Source: BOG-1112 sp964635325
Lineage (GTDB): Bacteria > Bdellovibrionota_B > Oligoflexia > Oligoflexales > Bog-1112
Length of the DNA stretch: 50,530 bases
Assembly: GCA_964635325.1 (NCBI GenBank)
Contig: CAZWOL010000014.1
Location: 1-50,530, forward strand
Direction: 5' to 3'
Below, one piece after another: positions 43,611 to 50,530 of this stretch; within the stretch, counting starts at the first letter, position 1, and every line of letters starts with the position of its first letter. The notes under the pieces are model-generated. The model worked only from the letters and a program-made list of their open reading frames with translations. It was not told where the DNA came from and searched no databases. A program made the translations under genes and the position numbers.

Positions 43611-43748
43611 AGGTACCTTAGAAAGCTTTGAATGAAATCAACCTCTCAATGATTGATCCTACCAATTTAAGATCTTTGATATTTTTTATCAAGCTTTTAG
43701 TGTTCAGCTAAAATCGTGCGTTGTTAACTTTGAATATTAGCTGTCGAT

Positions 43749-44246
43749 CTACCCTAAATCACGCACACTGATATAAGCAGATTGAAAATATCCAAGTGGG
43801 GATGCATCTGCATCTTCTTCTATAGTCGCGCTCAATGCGTTTGCAATAAAAATTGTATGATCGTAGCATTCAACGGTCTTTACAACCTTGCAATCTATGA
43901 CAGCAAGAGCGCCCAAAATGATCGGACACCCCAACGGTGACTTATGCCAAGAAATACTCTCGAATTTACTTTCATTGAGGCAATCACCCAACTGCCTACT
44001 AAATTTCACTGAAATGTCTTTTTGATGTGCTTTAAGTATATTAACTGCAAAAAATCCAGTTTCCAAAATCAATTGCTCGGTGCGAGAACCTTTTGTCAAA
44101 CAGATAAGCACAGACGCAGGATTCAGACTAACAGAGGTAAAAGAATTACAAGTCATGCCATGAGAGCTTATAGCATTTGCCGAAGTGATGATAGTTACGC
44201 CCGTAAGATATTGACGAAGAGCGTGTCGAAAAATTTCTACATCCAT
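43749..44246 (-). CDS. Flavin reductase-like FMN-binding protein
   Basis: 165 residues. TGVTIITSAN, SHGMTCNSFTSVSLNPASVL, LICLTKGSRTEQLI, FFAVNILKAHQKDIS and CPIILGALAVIDCKV give the flavin reductase-like domain: FMN-binding beta-barrel, dimer. Such proteins deliver reduced flavin to a partner oxygenase or act as FMN-linked oxidoreductases. None of the neighbouring proteins is an obvious flavin monooxygenase. AAGAGAA is a weak ribosome site. Its place between a glycosyltransferase and an aldo/keto reductase suggests a role in a sugar-modifying step, but that is inference. Confidence 0.85.
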   Translation of the reverse strand: MDVEIFRHALRQYLTGVTIITSANAISSHGMTCNSFTSVSLNPASVLICLTKGSRTEQLILETGFFAVNILKAHQKDISVKFSRQLGDCLNESKFESISWHKSPLGCPIILGALAVIDCKVVKTVECYDHTIFIANALSATIEEDADASPLGYFQSAYISVRDLG

Positions 44247-44393
44247 ACGGCGAATTTTCTCTTAGGCAGAGATAGAATCGACAATTATATATCCACATAT
44301 CTATGTTCATCTATAGTATAGAACTTATTTGAATTAGCAAGAAAATGTTCTATACACATCAAATATGGCAACATACTACTATTGATGTACACG

Positions 44394-45548
44394 CTATTTA
44401 TGAACCACCCCTTGTGAAGCTCGATATTTTCGACTTTGAACAACGGATTCCAGAATAATCTGCAGACGCTCGACGAATTTATCCTGAGTATAGAGCTGTT
44501 GGCAAAGGCTAACATTTTTCCGAGACATTGAATCTATTCGACTTCTGATCTTTTGGACTGAGTCAACAATTGACTGGGGATCTTTGGGATTGCAAAAGAA
44601 ACCATTCTCATCATTTGTAAAGATATCTTGAATACCAGCATGTTTAGTTGTAATTACTGCACAGCCTGCACCATAAGCTTCCAATATGGAGATAGGCTGA
44701 CCTTCTATAGGATAGTAGGTAGGGAGGCAGAAAATATCGGCCTGCTTTAGTAGCTTTTTCTTCTTCACACCATAAACCGTCCCATGAAAATGAATGAGAT
44801 CGGGATGGGCATCAATTTTATCAAGAAACTCTTCCGCGCACTCCGCATCCAGTGTTCCCGCAACATCGCATTGAACATCAACTCCTTGAGCTCGCAAAAG
44901 AAGCACTGCATCTAAAAGGTCCAAGATCCCTTTTGATCTAATCAAATTGCTCAGAAATAAAATCTTTATTCTTTCTTCTTTTTTTCGTGCTTCAATTTTT
45001 TGCACTAACTCATCATTGGACAAAAGTAAATCTCTATCAATACCATTCTCGCAAACTTTTACAGAAATAGCTAAAGACAGTGTTTCAAATTCAATTTTAA
45101 GCGTTTGACCTAATACAATAACAATGTCGATACATCGCATCGACAACTTAATGAGAGATCTGCGAATTGAGGATAACCCGTGATACATGAGTGGAAAATA
45201 TCCTCCGTGTAAATGAATAACCACAGGCGCTCCAACGCACTTACTGACCAAAAACAGTGGCAGAAACTTGATGAACCCCAAAAAACTAAGCCCGGGATTT
45301 ATATATACAATATCGTAAGATTTAGAAATAATCAGCCAGCCTGCTTTAAAACTTGGCGCAAAACTGCTAAAAATTTTTCCATAATGCCAGCGTCCTTGCT
45401 GCTCAGCACTCTCAACTTTGGCGTTAGCACCGAAATCAATAACGCTGAGTTTGTGACCAAGTGCTGTAAGACCTGAGCTAGCATATTGGTTTGCGTACGT
45501 CTGTCCGGTGATTGGCGGAGGAAGAGGCCCAATAAAAAGAATTTGCAT
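44394..45548 (-). CDS. Family 4 glycosyltransferase
   Basis: 384 residues, GT-B fold. The N-terminus ILFIGPLPPPITGQTYANQY, HGGYFPLMYHG and KSKGILDLLDAV-like C-terminal strands lead to the donor site PIEGQPISILEAYGAGCAVI, which holds the two conserved Glu of retaining GT4 enzymes. It adds a sugar from a nucleotide donor to the growing lipid-linked repeat at the cytosolic face. It is divergent from pseI, with 147 bases between, and upstream of the flavin reductase gene. Confidence 0.92.
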   Translation of the reverse strand: MQILFIGPLPPPITGQTYANQYASSGLTALGHKLSVIDFGANAKVESAEQQGRWHYGKIFSSFAPSFKAGWLIISKSYDIVYINPGLSFLGFIKFLPLFLVSKCVGAPVVIHLHGGYFPLMYHGLSSIRRSLIKLSMRCIDIVIVLGQTLKIEFETLSLAISVKVCENGIDRDLLLSNDELVQKIEARKKEERIKILFLSNLIRSKGILDLLDAVLLLRAQGVDVQCDVAGTLDAECAEEFLDKIDAHPDLIHFHGTVYGVKKKKLLKQADIFCLPTYYPIEGQPISILEAYGAGCAVITTKHAGIQDIFTNDENGFFCNPKDPQSIVDSVQKIRSRIDSMSRKNVSLCQQLYTQDKFVERLQIILESVVQSRKYRASQGVVHK

Positions 45549-45695
45549 TCACTAAATCCAAACGTCAGTTTCTTTTCTTGAAAATAGCAAGCCTGCATCA
45601 ATTCACAAGACTATACTTGCTCCATGAAGTCAGCTACTGTTAAATTACAAGTTTGTTACACAGAAATATAAGATTTTTTAATATTGGGATCACAC

Positions 45696-46796
45696 ATGTC
45701 GATATCTAGCTTCCACCAAAATAAACCTACACCTCTGTTTATTAATACGCCAAAAGGACGCAGATATGTAGGACCTGGACATCCTGTTTTTATAATTGCT
45801 GAAATGTCCGGTAACCATAATATGGATTTTCATCGTGCACTAAAATTGATTGATGTCGCAATAGATGCTGGAGTAGATGCAATAAAAATGCAGACCTACA
45901 CTCCTGATACAATCACGATAGACTGCGATAATGAGTACTTTCAAGTCAAGGTCAATGAAGCGTGGTCTGGCCAAACACTCTATTCTCTTTACCAAAAAGC
46001 ATACACCCCCTGGGAATGGCAACCCAAACTCATAGATTACGCACGATCGAAGGGAATGCTTCTCTTTTCAACACCATTTGATGAAACCGCTGTTGACTTT
46101 CTTGAAGCTGAAAATACCCCCTTATACAAAGTTGCTTCCTTTGAATCTTCTCACATACCTCTTTTGCGAAAAATAGGCGCAACAAAAAAACCAGTGATAC
46201 TTTCTCGCGGGTTGACATCTTTGCGGGATATTGAGATTGCGATTCAGACATTGACAGATTCAGGATGTCCTGGAGTTGCGGTTTTGCATTGTGTAAGCTC
46301 GTATCCAGCGATCCTTTCGCAGATGAATTTAAAAACGATTCCAGATATTGAACAGCGACTCAATGTTGTTACGGGACTCTCAGATCACTCTCTAGGGTTT
46401 GTTGCACCTGTAACTTCTGTAGCTCTTGGCGCTTCCATTATAGAAAAACATTATACTATCTCTCGTGCAGATGGAGGTCCTGATTCAGCCTTTTCGCTTG
46501 AAGCGCACGAACTCAAAGAATTAGTACAAAATGTTAGAGCGACGGAGTCCTCTCTAGGGCAACCAAACTACTCTCCAGATTCGAAGGAGAATGAGAATTT
46601 GCTTTTTAAACGCTCTATATTTGTAACCCAAGATGTAAAATGTGGCGAAACTCTTAACTTAAATAATATACGCGTTATTCGACCAGGACATGGACTTGCT
46701 CCTATGCATCTTGATCAAGTTCTTGGTAGACCCGTTACAAAAGATATCCAACGTGGCACACCTTTGGATTGGGGGGTTATCAACCAACTTATCTAG
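45696..46796 (+). CDS. pseI: Pseudaminic acid synthase
   Basis: 366 residues from the ATG at 45696; an in-frame TTG at 45684 is less likely. The NeuB domain (about 25-275) has FIIAEMSGNHNMDFHRAL, DAIKMQTYTPDTIT, FSTPFDETAVDFLE, VILSRGLTSL, GLSDHSLGFVAP and EKHYTISRADGGPDSAFSL. The ADGGPDSAFS form is characteristic of PseI rather than NeuB or LegI. A C-terminal SAF/antifreeze-like domain (about 300-366) closes the active site. It condenses 2,4-diacetamido-2,4,6-trideoxy-L-altrose with PEP to pseudaminic acid. Confidence 0.94.
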   Translation: MSISSFHQNKPTPLFINTPKGRRYVGPGHPVFIIAEMSGNHNMDFHRALKLIDVAIDAGVDAIKMQTYTPDTITIDCDNEYFQVKVNEAWSGQTLYSLYQKAYTPWEWQPKLIDYARSKGMLLFSTPFDETAVDFLEAENTPLYKVASFESSHIPLLRKIGATKKPVILSRGLTSLRDIEIAIQTLTDSGCPGVAVLHCVSSYPAILSQMNLKTIPDIEQRLNVVTGLSDHSLGFVAPVTSVALGASIIEKHYTISRADGGPDSAFSLEAHELKELVQNVRATESSLGQPNYSPDSKENENLLFKRSIFVTQDVKCGETLNLNNIRVIRPGHGLAPMHLDQVLGRPVTKDIQRGTPLDWGVINQLI

Positions 46797-46914
46797 ACTT
46801 TATCTAACCAGATATTAATGTACCAACTAACAAGTATATTTTGAATGCTAAAAATGTGAGTGCCTATTGGGAATATATACCGCAATATATCATACACAAC
46901 TTTGATGGTATTAG

Positions 46915-48051
46915 ATGGCTCTAGAAAGTGTATTAATTCGTTGCGATGGTGGTTCCATTCTTAAGCCCTCGGGTAGAGAAGAGATTGCTTCTGGTCACCT
47001 AATGCGTATGTTATCTTTTGCTAAGGAATGTAAAAAAGAAGAGACCTCTGTTTTCTTAGCGCTTCATGAGTCGTGTCGAAGCGTTCAGACCTACATCGAA
47101 CTATTTAGTGAAATTGGATGCCGAATATTTTATATCTCCTCAAAATATAGCGGATCTGAAGAGGATGCGATCCAAACTTTGGGGATAGCTCGCTCCTTAA
47201 ATATCAAGTGTCTGTATTTAGATGGTTATCACTTTTTAAGCCACTACCAGTCTATACTGGCGCAAAAAATATTTTTGATTCAGCAAGATGATACAGGATC
47301 ACAAGGGCCTTACTATGCTGATATCATAGTAAGCAGCCACATCCATGCACACCATTTAAGATATGAAACCTTGCCTTCAACCAAAAAACTTCTCGGCCCC
47401 AAATATGCTTTTATCAATGATTTTTTTCAGGAATGGCGACTCAAATTGCAAGATGTTCCACTCAAAGCTAATAGGCTCCTGGTTACATTTGGGAGCGCTG
47501 ATTCACAACAAGATAGTGAAAGATGTCTAAATGAATTTCTAAAAGTATCACCACTAAGTCCTATTTCAAGTTGGTTAAAAGAATTAGAAATTACTATAAT
47601 TGTTGGCGCAATGAACGAACGCTTGGACCAAATTCGTAGCTTAGCAAATGCGTTACAAGACACTCAAGGTACTAAAGTCAATGTGCTGAAAAATGTTCGA
47701 AATATGGCATTAGAGATGGCAAAAGCAGACTTTGCATTGAGTGCTGCTGGCGGAACAGTTTTAGAGCTGATGTGTCTAGGTGTCCCCATCGCTCTTCAAA
47801 TCAATCACCAGACACAAGTTCTAATCGCCAATTGCATGATTAAAGAAAAATCTTGCATCTTTGTTGGAGATGCCAAAGGTACAGTATCTCCTGATGAAAT
47901 AACGAACAATTCTCTAATTGAAAATCTATTTCAACTCAGCCGAGACTATAGTAAGCGTTTGGAGCTTCGCAAACGCGGGATGAGCTTAGTTGATGCTCAG
48001 GGAGCAAAGCGAGTATATGATGTAATTAAACAAAGATTTATGGAGACTTAA
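46915..48051 (+). CDS. pseG: UDP-2,4-diacetamido-2,4,6-trideoxy-beta-L-altropyranose hydrolase
   Basis: 378 residues, GT-B-like fold of the PseG/MurG group. LIRCDGGSI at the N-terminus with EIASGHLMRMLSFAKEC (the His and Arg of GHxxR), IFLIQQDDTGSQG, LLVTFGSADSQQDS and the donor-site ADFALSAAGGTVLELMCLGVP. It releases UDP from the 2,4-diacetamido sugar, the step before PseI. Some PseG proteins carry a GNAT domain; this one does not, consistent with the separate acetyltransferase at 13991-14494. The ribosome site is poor. It lies 118 bases after pseI on the same strand. Confidence 0.88.
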   Translation: MALESVLIRCDGGSILKPSGREEIASGHLMRMLSFAKECKKEETSVFLALHESCRSVQTYIELFSEIGCRIFYISSKYSGSEEDAIQTLGIARSLNIKCLYLDGYHFLSHYQSILAQKIFLIQQDDTGSQGPYYADIIVSSHIHAHHLRYETLPSTKKLLGPKYAFINDFFQEWRLKLQDVPLKANRLLVTFGSADSQQDSERCLNEFLKVSPLSPISSWLKELEITIIVGAMNERLDQIRSLANALQDTQGTKVNVLKNVRNMALEMAKADFALSAAGGTVLELMCLGVPIALQINHQTQVLIANCMIKEKSCIFVGDAKGTVSPDEITNNSLIENLFQLSRDYSKRLELRKRGMSLVDAQGAKRVYDVIKQRFMET

Positions 48052-48227
48052 TTGACTGTAAAAAGAATCAGCGTCTATTCGTTATGTATTAATTTTTATT
48101 CGAAAACACCTCTATTCACTTAAACACAAGTCAGGGTAACTCAGGAGCTTTTGATCTCTTACAAATCTAAGTTTTTCTTCATGCTATAAATTCCAATATT
48201 TTTTAGATAATTAAGAGGGTTTTTGTT

Positions 48228-49829
48228 ATGAAATTTAGAATAAATAACTTTGAAAAACATTTTCTACCTATCGCTCCCCTCCTGTTGCTACTTCTTACCT
48301 TTACTATTTCACTAATAAAATATTGGAATGGCATAGGAATGCAATTATTTCTCCTCGGTATGACATGTTTTCTTAGCTTACTACCAATTCGAAAGTTACT
48401 GCTGCACACGCCCCTGACTCTAGCTAAATCTGAAAGAATCTATTTCTTAAGTAAATTTTTTCTATTGATTCTTGCAATTTCAGGAATTTGTTCAAATGTA
48501 CCTTCTTCTGGAATTGCTACCCCACTTGGGATGTTGGAACCTTACGGCTGCTTGCTTATCATCTATTTTCTAACATTCTTTGCTTACACAATGTTCATGA
48601 ATATCAAGGCACCGGAATTAGAAACTAGCATGGGATATTGCTTCTTGGTAAGTGGTGGACTTACAATTCTGAGTATGATTTATGCGAAAGGTTATGGTGC
48701 ATTTATACATAAAGAGAGTAAGTCTTTATCCGATTTTGCATATACCTTTGATGTATGGATTCGCTACCCAATTGCAAAGCATCTTCTTCTTATATTCGAA
48801 CAAGAGCAAGGTGGTATCGACAAAAATTTGGCTTACCATGGATATTCCACTCTTTACAATCTAATGCACTACATACCAGTGAAGCTTCTTCACAACCTAG
48901 CTCGAATGAATCCATCAGAGATTGATCGATTTATGCCTGTCTTGTATGCGATAGCCTATAGTTTCTTGTATCCCTTGATCTCTATAAGACTCTTGGGAGG
49001 TTGGTTGACTAAAACTCTTGCGGGCTGGTTGCTTATGCTTGGTATATTGTTAATGATAATCAGCCATCCGATACTTTGGGATTACACTCCTCCAGCACAA
49101 CCAGCTCCGCTTCTGTCCTTTTGGTGTATTGCTTTAGTTAGCCTTATTTATAGGGAATCTATAGGCCCTAAATGGGTTATTTTTCTTACTGCATCATTGT
49201 TTGGGCTGCAGCTTAGTTTTGTTGCTGTCATCTTCAGCATCGTTTTGGCAATTCCGATTAGCATCGATCTGGAACGAAGAATATTACTCATTCAAACGGC
49301 AGCAGTCTTAATAGTAAGTGGTCTGTTCGCATTCATTTTGCAGCATAAAATTGGAACTTGGGGTGGCTATCAATTTTTCGGTTCAAGTTGGGAGCATCGA
49401 TCTGGACTGGACGGAGTTGCTGACTTTGGGAATGTTTTCGACTCTATATTTGCCCCCCATCATCGAGCTGGCATTCGTGTGGAAACTCTCTTTTGGCCAG
49501 CATGCTGGCTAATTATGTTTCTTACTATCATTGCAATTTCGATGAAAGCACCGACTCGTATATTTTTAGGATTCTTTCTTTTGATAGGAAACTATTTGAC
49601 GAATGCTGCATTCATCGCACAAGCTGTCGATTGGCATCCCAATTCCTTTGATGTAATGCTTGCTATTCCTGCTTTTTTTAGTGTGCTTTTTGTACTTTCT
49701 CCCGAATCCTTCAAAAACTCGAAGCTCTTTCTTACAGTTCCATGGCTGTTCTTGTTTATACTGACTATTTTGAACCACAATTTTGTAATGATTAGCCGAC
49801 TCCTATCGCAGGCTGGTACCCTACAATAG
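48228..49829 (+). CDS. Polytopic membrane protein, paralogue B (possible GT-C enzyme)
   Basis: 533 residues, about 11-12 hydrophobic segments, family unrecognised. It aligns along its length with paralogue A at 31523-33154: LSDFAYTFDVWIRYPIAKHL corresponds to DLAYTFSIWIQEPITSHF, YHGYSTLYNLMHYIPV to YHSYPFLYSFLHYVPV, SSWEHRSGLDG to STWAFRSGLDG, and WHPNSFDVMLAIPAF to HHPNFYDTILSVPMF. AAGAGGG with seven bases to the ATG gives a good start. The periplasmic loop with conserved Asp residues could be catalytic. It may transfer polyprenyl-linked sugars or act in polymerisation or ligation; this is inference from topology and position after pseI-pseG. Confidence 0.7.
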   Translation: MKFRINNFEKHFLPIAPLLLLLLTFTISLIKYWNGIGMQLFLLGMTCFLSLLPIRKLLLHTPLTLAKSERIYFLSKFFLLILAISGICSNVPSSGIATPLGMLEPYGCLLIIYFLTFFAYTMFMNIKAPELETSMGYCFLVSGGLTILSMIYAKGYGAFIHKESKSLSDFAYTFDVWIRYPIAKHLLLIFEQEQGGIDKNLAYHGYSTLYNLMHYIPVKLLHNLARMNPSEIDRFMPVLYAIAYSFLYPLISIRLLGGWLTKTLAGWLLMLGILLMIISHPILWDYTPPAQPAPLLSFWCIALVSLIYRESIGPKWVIFLTASLFGLQLSFVAVIFSIVLAIPISIDLERRILLIQTAAVLIVSGLFAFILQHKIGTWGGYQFFGSSWEHRSGLDGVADFGNVFDSIFAPHHRAGIRVETLFWPACWLIMFLTIIAISMKAPTRIFLGFFLLIGNYLTNAAFIAQAVDWHPNSFDVMLAIPAFFSVLFVLSPESFKNSKLFLTVPWLFLFILTILNHNFVMISRLLSQAGTLQ

Positions 49830-49842
49830 TTGGAATAGCCAT

Positions 49843-49969
49843 TTTATTGAGGTCTAGATTATTTATCTCACCTTCGTTCAGTGTGCTCATGGGCCATTTG
49901 CCAACTCCGCGCGCCTCGCTCGCAGCGCCTTATGAAATTAACAATCTAGACCTCAATAAAGAGATAAAT
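49843..49969. repeat. Inverted repeat with 18-bp perfect arms
   Basis: TTTATTGAGGTCTAGATT at 49843-49860 is the reverse complement of 49943-49960. Next to each arm, ATTTATCTC (49861-49869) and its complement GAGATAAAT (49961-49969) also match, but in a circularly permuted order. The 82 bases between the 18-bp arms include an unusually GC-rich stretch (CCGCGCGCCTCGCTCGCAGC). The right arm covers the last codons and stop of the ORF at 49953-50387. Confidence 0.85.
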
Positions 49970-50387
49970 GTGCATCCACTAAGACGACAATTTCTCCAAA
50001 TTTTTTCGCAATAATATAATTGTTATTCTGCAAAAAAGGACCATAAGTTTCTTCGAATGCCACATGGGCAACGATCAACGGACGAAATTTTCGAATAAAA
50101 TCGAGTCGCGATTGCCATGAAAAATGCATAATATTTGGAAAATCAAGCCACCCCCACCATATAGGATAAGGATCAGGCATAAGAAGATTTTTTGCTGCTG
50201 CCGCAAAAATAGCGTGATCTGTGAAATTTACAATTGGCAAATTTGAATGCTTAGCAATGAAAGCTTCTACATAAGCCAAACCTTCCCACAATGGTAGCTC
50301 ACCTTGCTTCTTTTCCGGGGTGCCAAATAAAATACTTCGATTATCAGTTACAATGGGGCCAGGATCAAGATGTGCTCGACTATACAT
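49953..50387 (-). CDS. Unidentified ORF, possibly the C-terminal part of a membrane enzyme
   Basis: 144 residues from the ATG at 50387. I do not recognise it. FPNIMHFSWQSRLDFIRKFR, PLIVAHVAFEETYGPF and a closing IIAKKFGEIVVLVDAHL look like the extracytoplasmic C-terminal domain of polytopic glycosyltransferases. Upstream of the ATG the frame stays open for 31 codons and encodes a hydrophobic segment (KNIVLCISIAYIFYGSIFS), but without an ATG/GTG/TTG. The true protein may start further out or the gene may be truncated. The ribosome site at 50387 is poor (run of A). Its stop lies in the right arm of the inverted repeat. Confidence 0.5.
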   Translation of the reverse strand: MYSRAHLDPGPIVTDNRSILFGTPEKKQGELPLWEGLAYVEAFIAKHSNLPIVNFTDHAIFAAAAKNLLMPDPYPIWWGWLDFPNIMHFSWQSRLDFIRKFRPLIVAHVAFEETYGPFLQNNNYIIAKKFGEIVVLVDAHLSLY

Positions 50388-50530
50388 TTTTTTTATTTGA
50401 GTTGAAAAAATTGAGCCATAGAAAATATAAGCTATCGATATACATAAAACAATATTTTTTCTAAGTAAAATATAAAGAACTTGAGAGTGGAAAGTTCTCT
50501 ATTTGACGGCTGACTTTTTTTAAAAGTCTT

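Noticed and set aside
45684..45695. TTG start for pseI
   Set aside because: It adds only MGSH and lacks a better ribosome site than the ATG at 45696.
49843..49969. Simple rho-independent terminator
   Set aside because: The arms are separated by 82 bases and the adjoining matches are in permuted order, so it is listed as an inverted repeat.
1..50530. tRNA, rRNA, CRISPR, transposase or phage genes
   Set aside because: None could be recognised on either strand.

Overview
The window looks like a Gram-negative chromosome segment of moderate AT-richness. About 44 kb of it is one large surface-polysaccharide (O-antigen or capsule) locus, preceded by about 5 kb of mostly housekeeping genes. I cannot name the organism. 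The PdxJ has the HPRPDERHIR form I associate with Bacteroidetes and delta-type lineages, and the outer-membrane glycan genes imply a Gram-negative envelope, but nothing seen is diagnostic. There are no rRNAs, tRNAs, transposases, phage genes or CRISPR arrays. A run of ten Ns at 33694-33703 is a scaffold gap.

Left flank (1-5.4 kb): an exported, C-terminally anchored protein of unknown function; an operon of an IPNS-like 2OG-Fe(II) oxygenase, pdxJ and a HEAT/SEC-C protein; and a CCA/poly(A) tRNA nucleotidyltransferase on the other strand.

Polysaccharide locus, first half (5.4-20.5 kb, mainly + strand): a TviB-type nucleotide-sugar dehydrogenase; a polyprenyl-phosphate sugar-1-phosphate transferase that would start the repeat unit; an overlapping trio (60-aa YIDPGTG protein, kinase-like/methyltransferase fusion, membrane alkaline-phosphatase-superfamily protein); gmd and fcl for GDP-L-fucose; a 55-residue exported peptide; a PseH-like acetyltransferase; rfbB on the opposite strand; and a four-gene cassette of split transketolase, epimerase-GT2 fusion and zinc-ribbon methyltransferase that may make and transfer a branched sugar.

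Middle (20.5-33 kb): rfbA, a capsule-type glycosyltransferase, an SpsF cytidylyltransferase fused to a class III aminotransferase, and candidate Wzy, GT2 and Wzz genes run on the - strand. A 409-bp intergenic region separates them from wecE, a DPM1-like GT2, a convergent methyltransferase and a polytopic membrane protein. RfbA, RfbB and WecE together would make dTDP-Fuc4N.

Right half (33-50.5 kb): a gene remnant, two copies of a 98-bp repeat and the scaffold gap, which hides most of a second GSCFA-type gene; then a GSCFA protein, two unrecognised proteins and a second capsule-type glycosyltransferase; then an ABC exporter, pseC, pseB, an aldo/keto reductase, a flavin reductase and a GT4 on the - strand, facing pseI, pseG and a paralogue of the polytopic membrane protein on the + strand. 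The window ends with an 18-bp inverted repeat and an unidentified ORF.

Together the genes predict a polymer built from CMP-pseudaminic acid (or a relative), GDP-fucose, dTDP-Fuc4N, a TviB-derived uronic acid and perhaps a branched sugar. Initiating transferase, Wzz-like and Wzy-like proteins are present, but no Wzx flippase, dTDP-rhamnose genes (rfbC/rfbD) or stand-alone pseF is visible. The SpsF domain is the best candidate for activating the nonulosonate.
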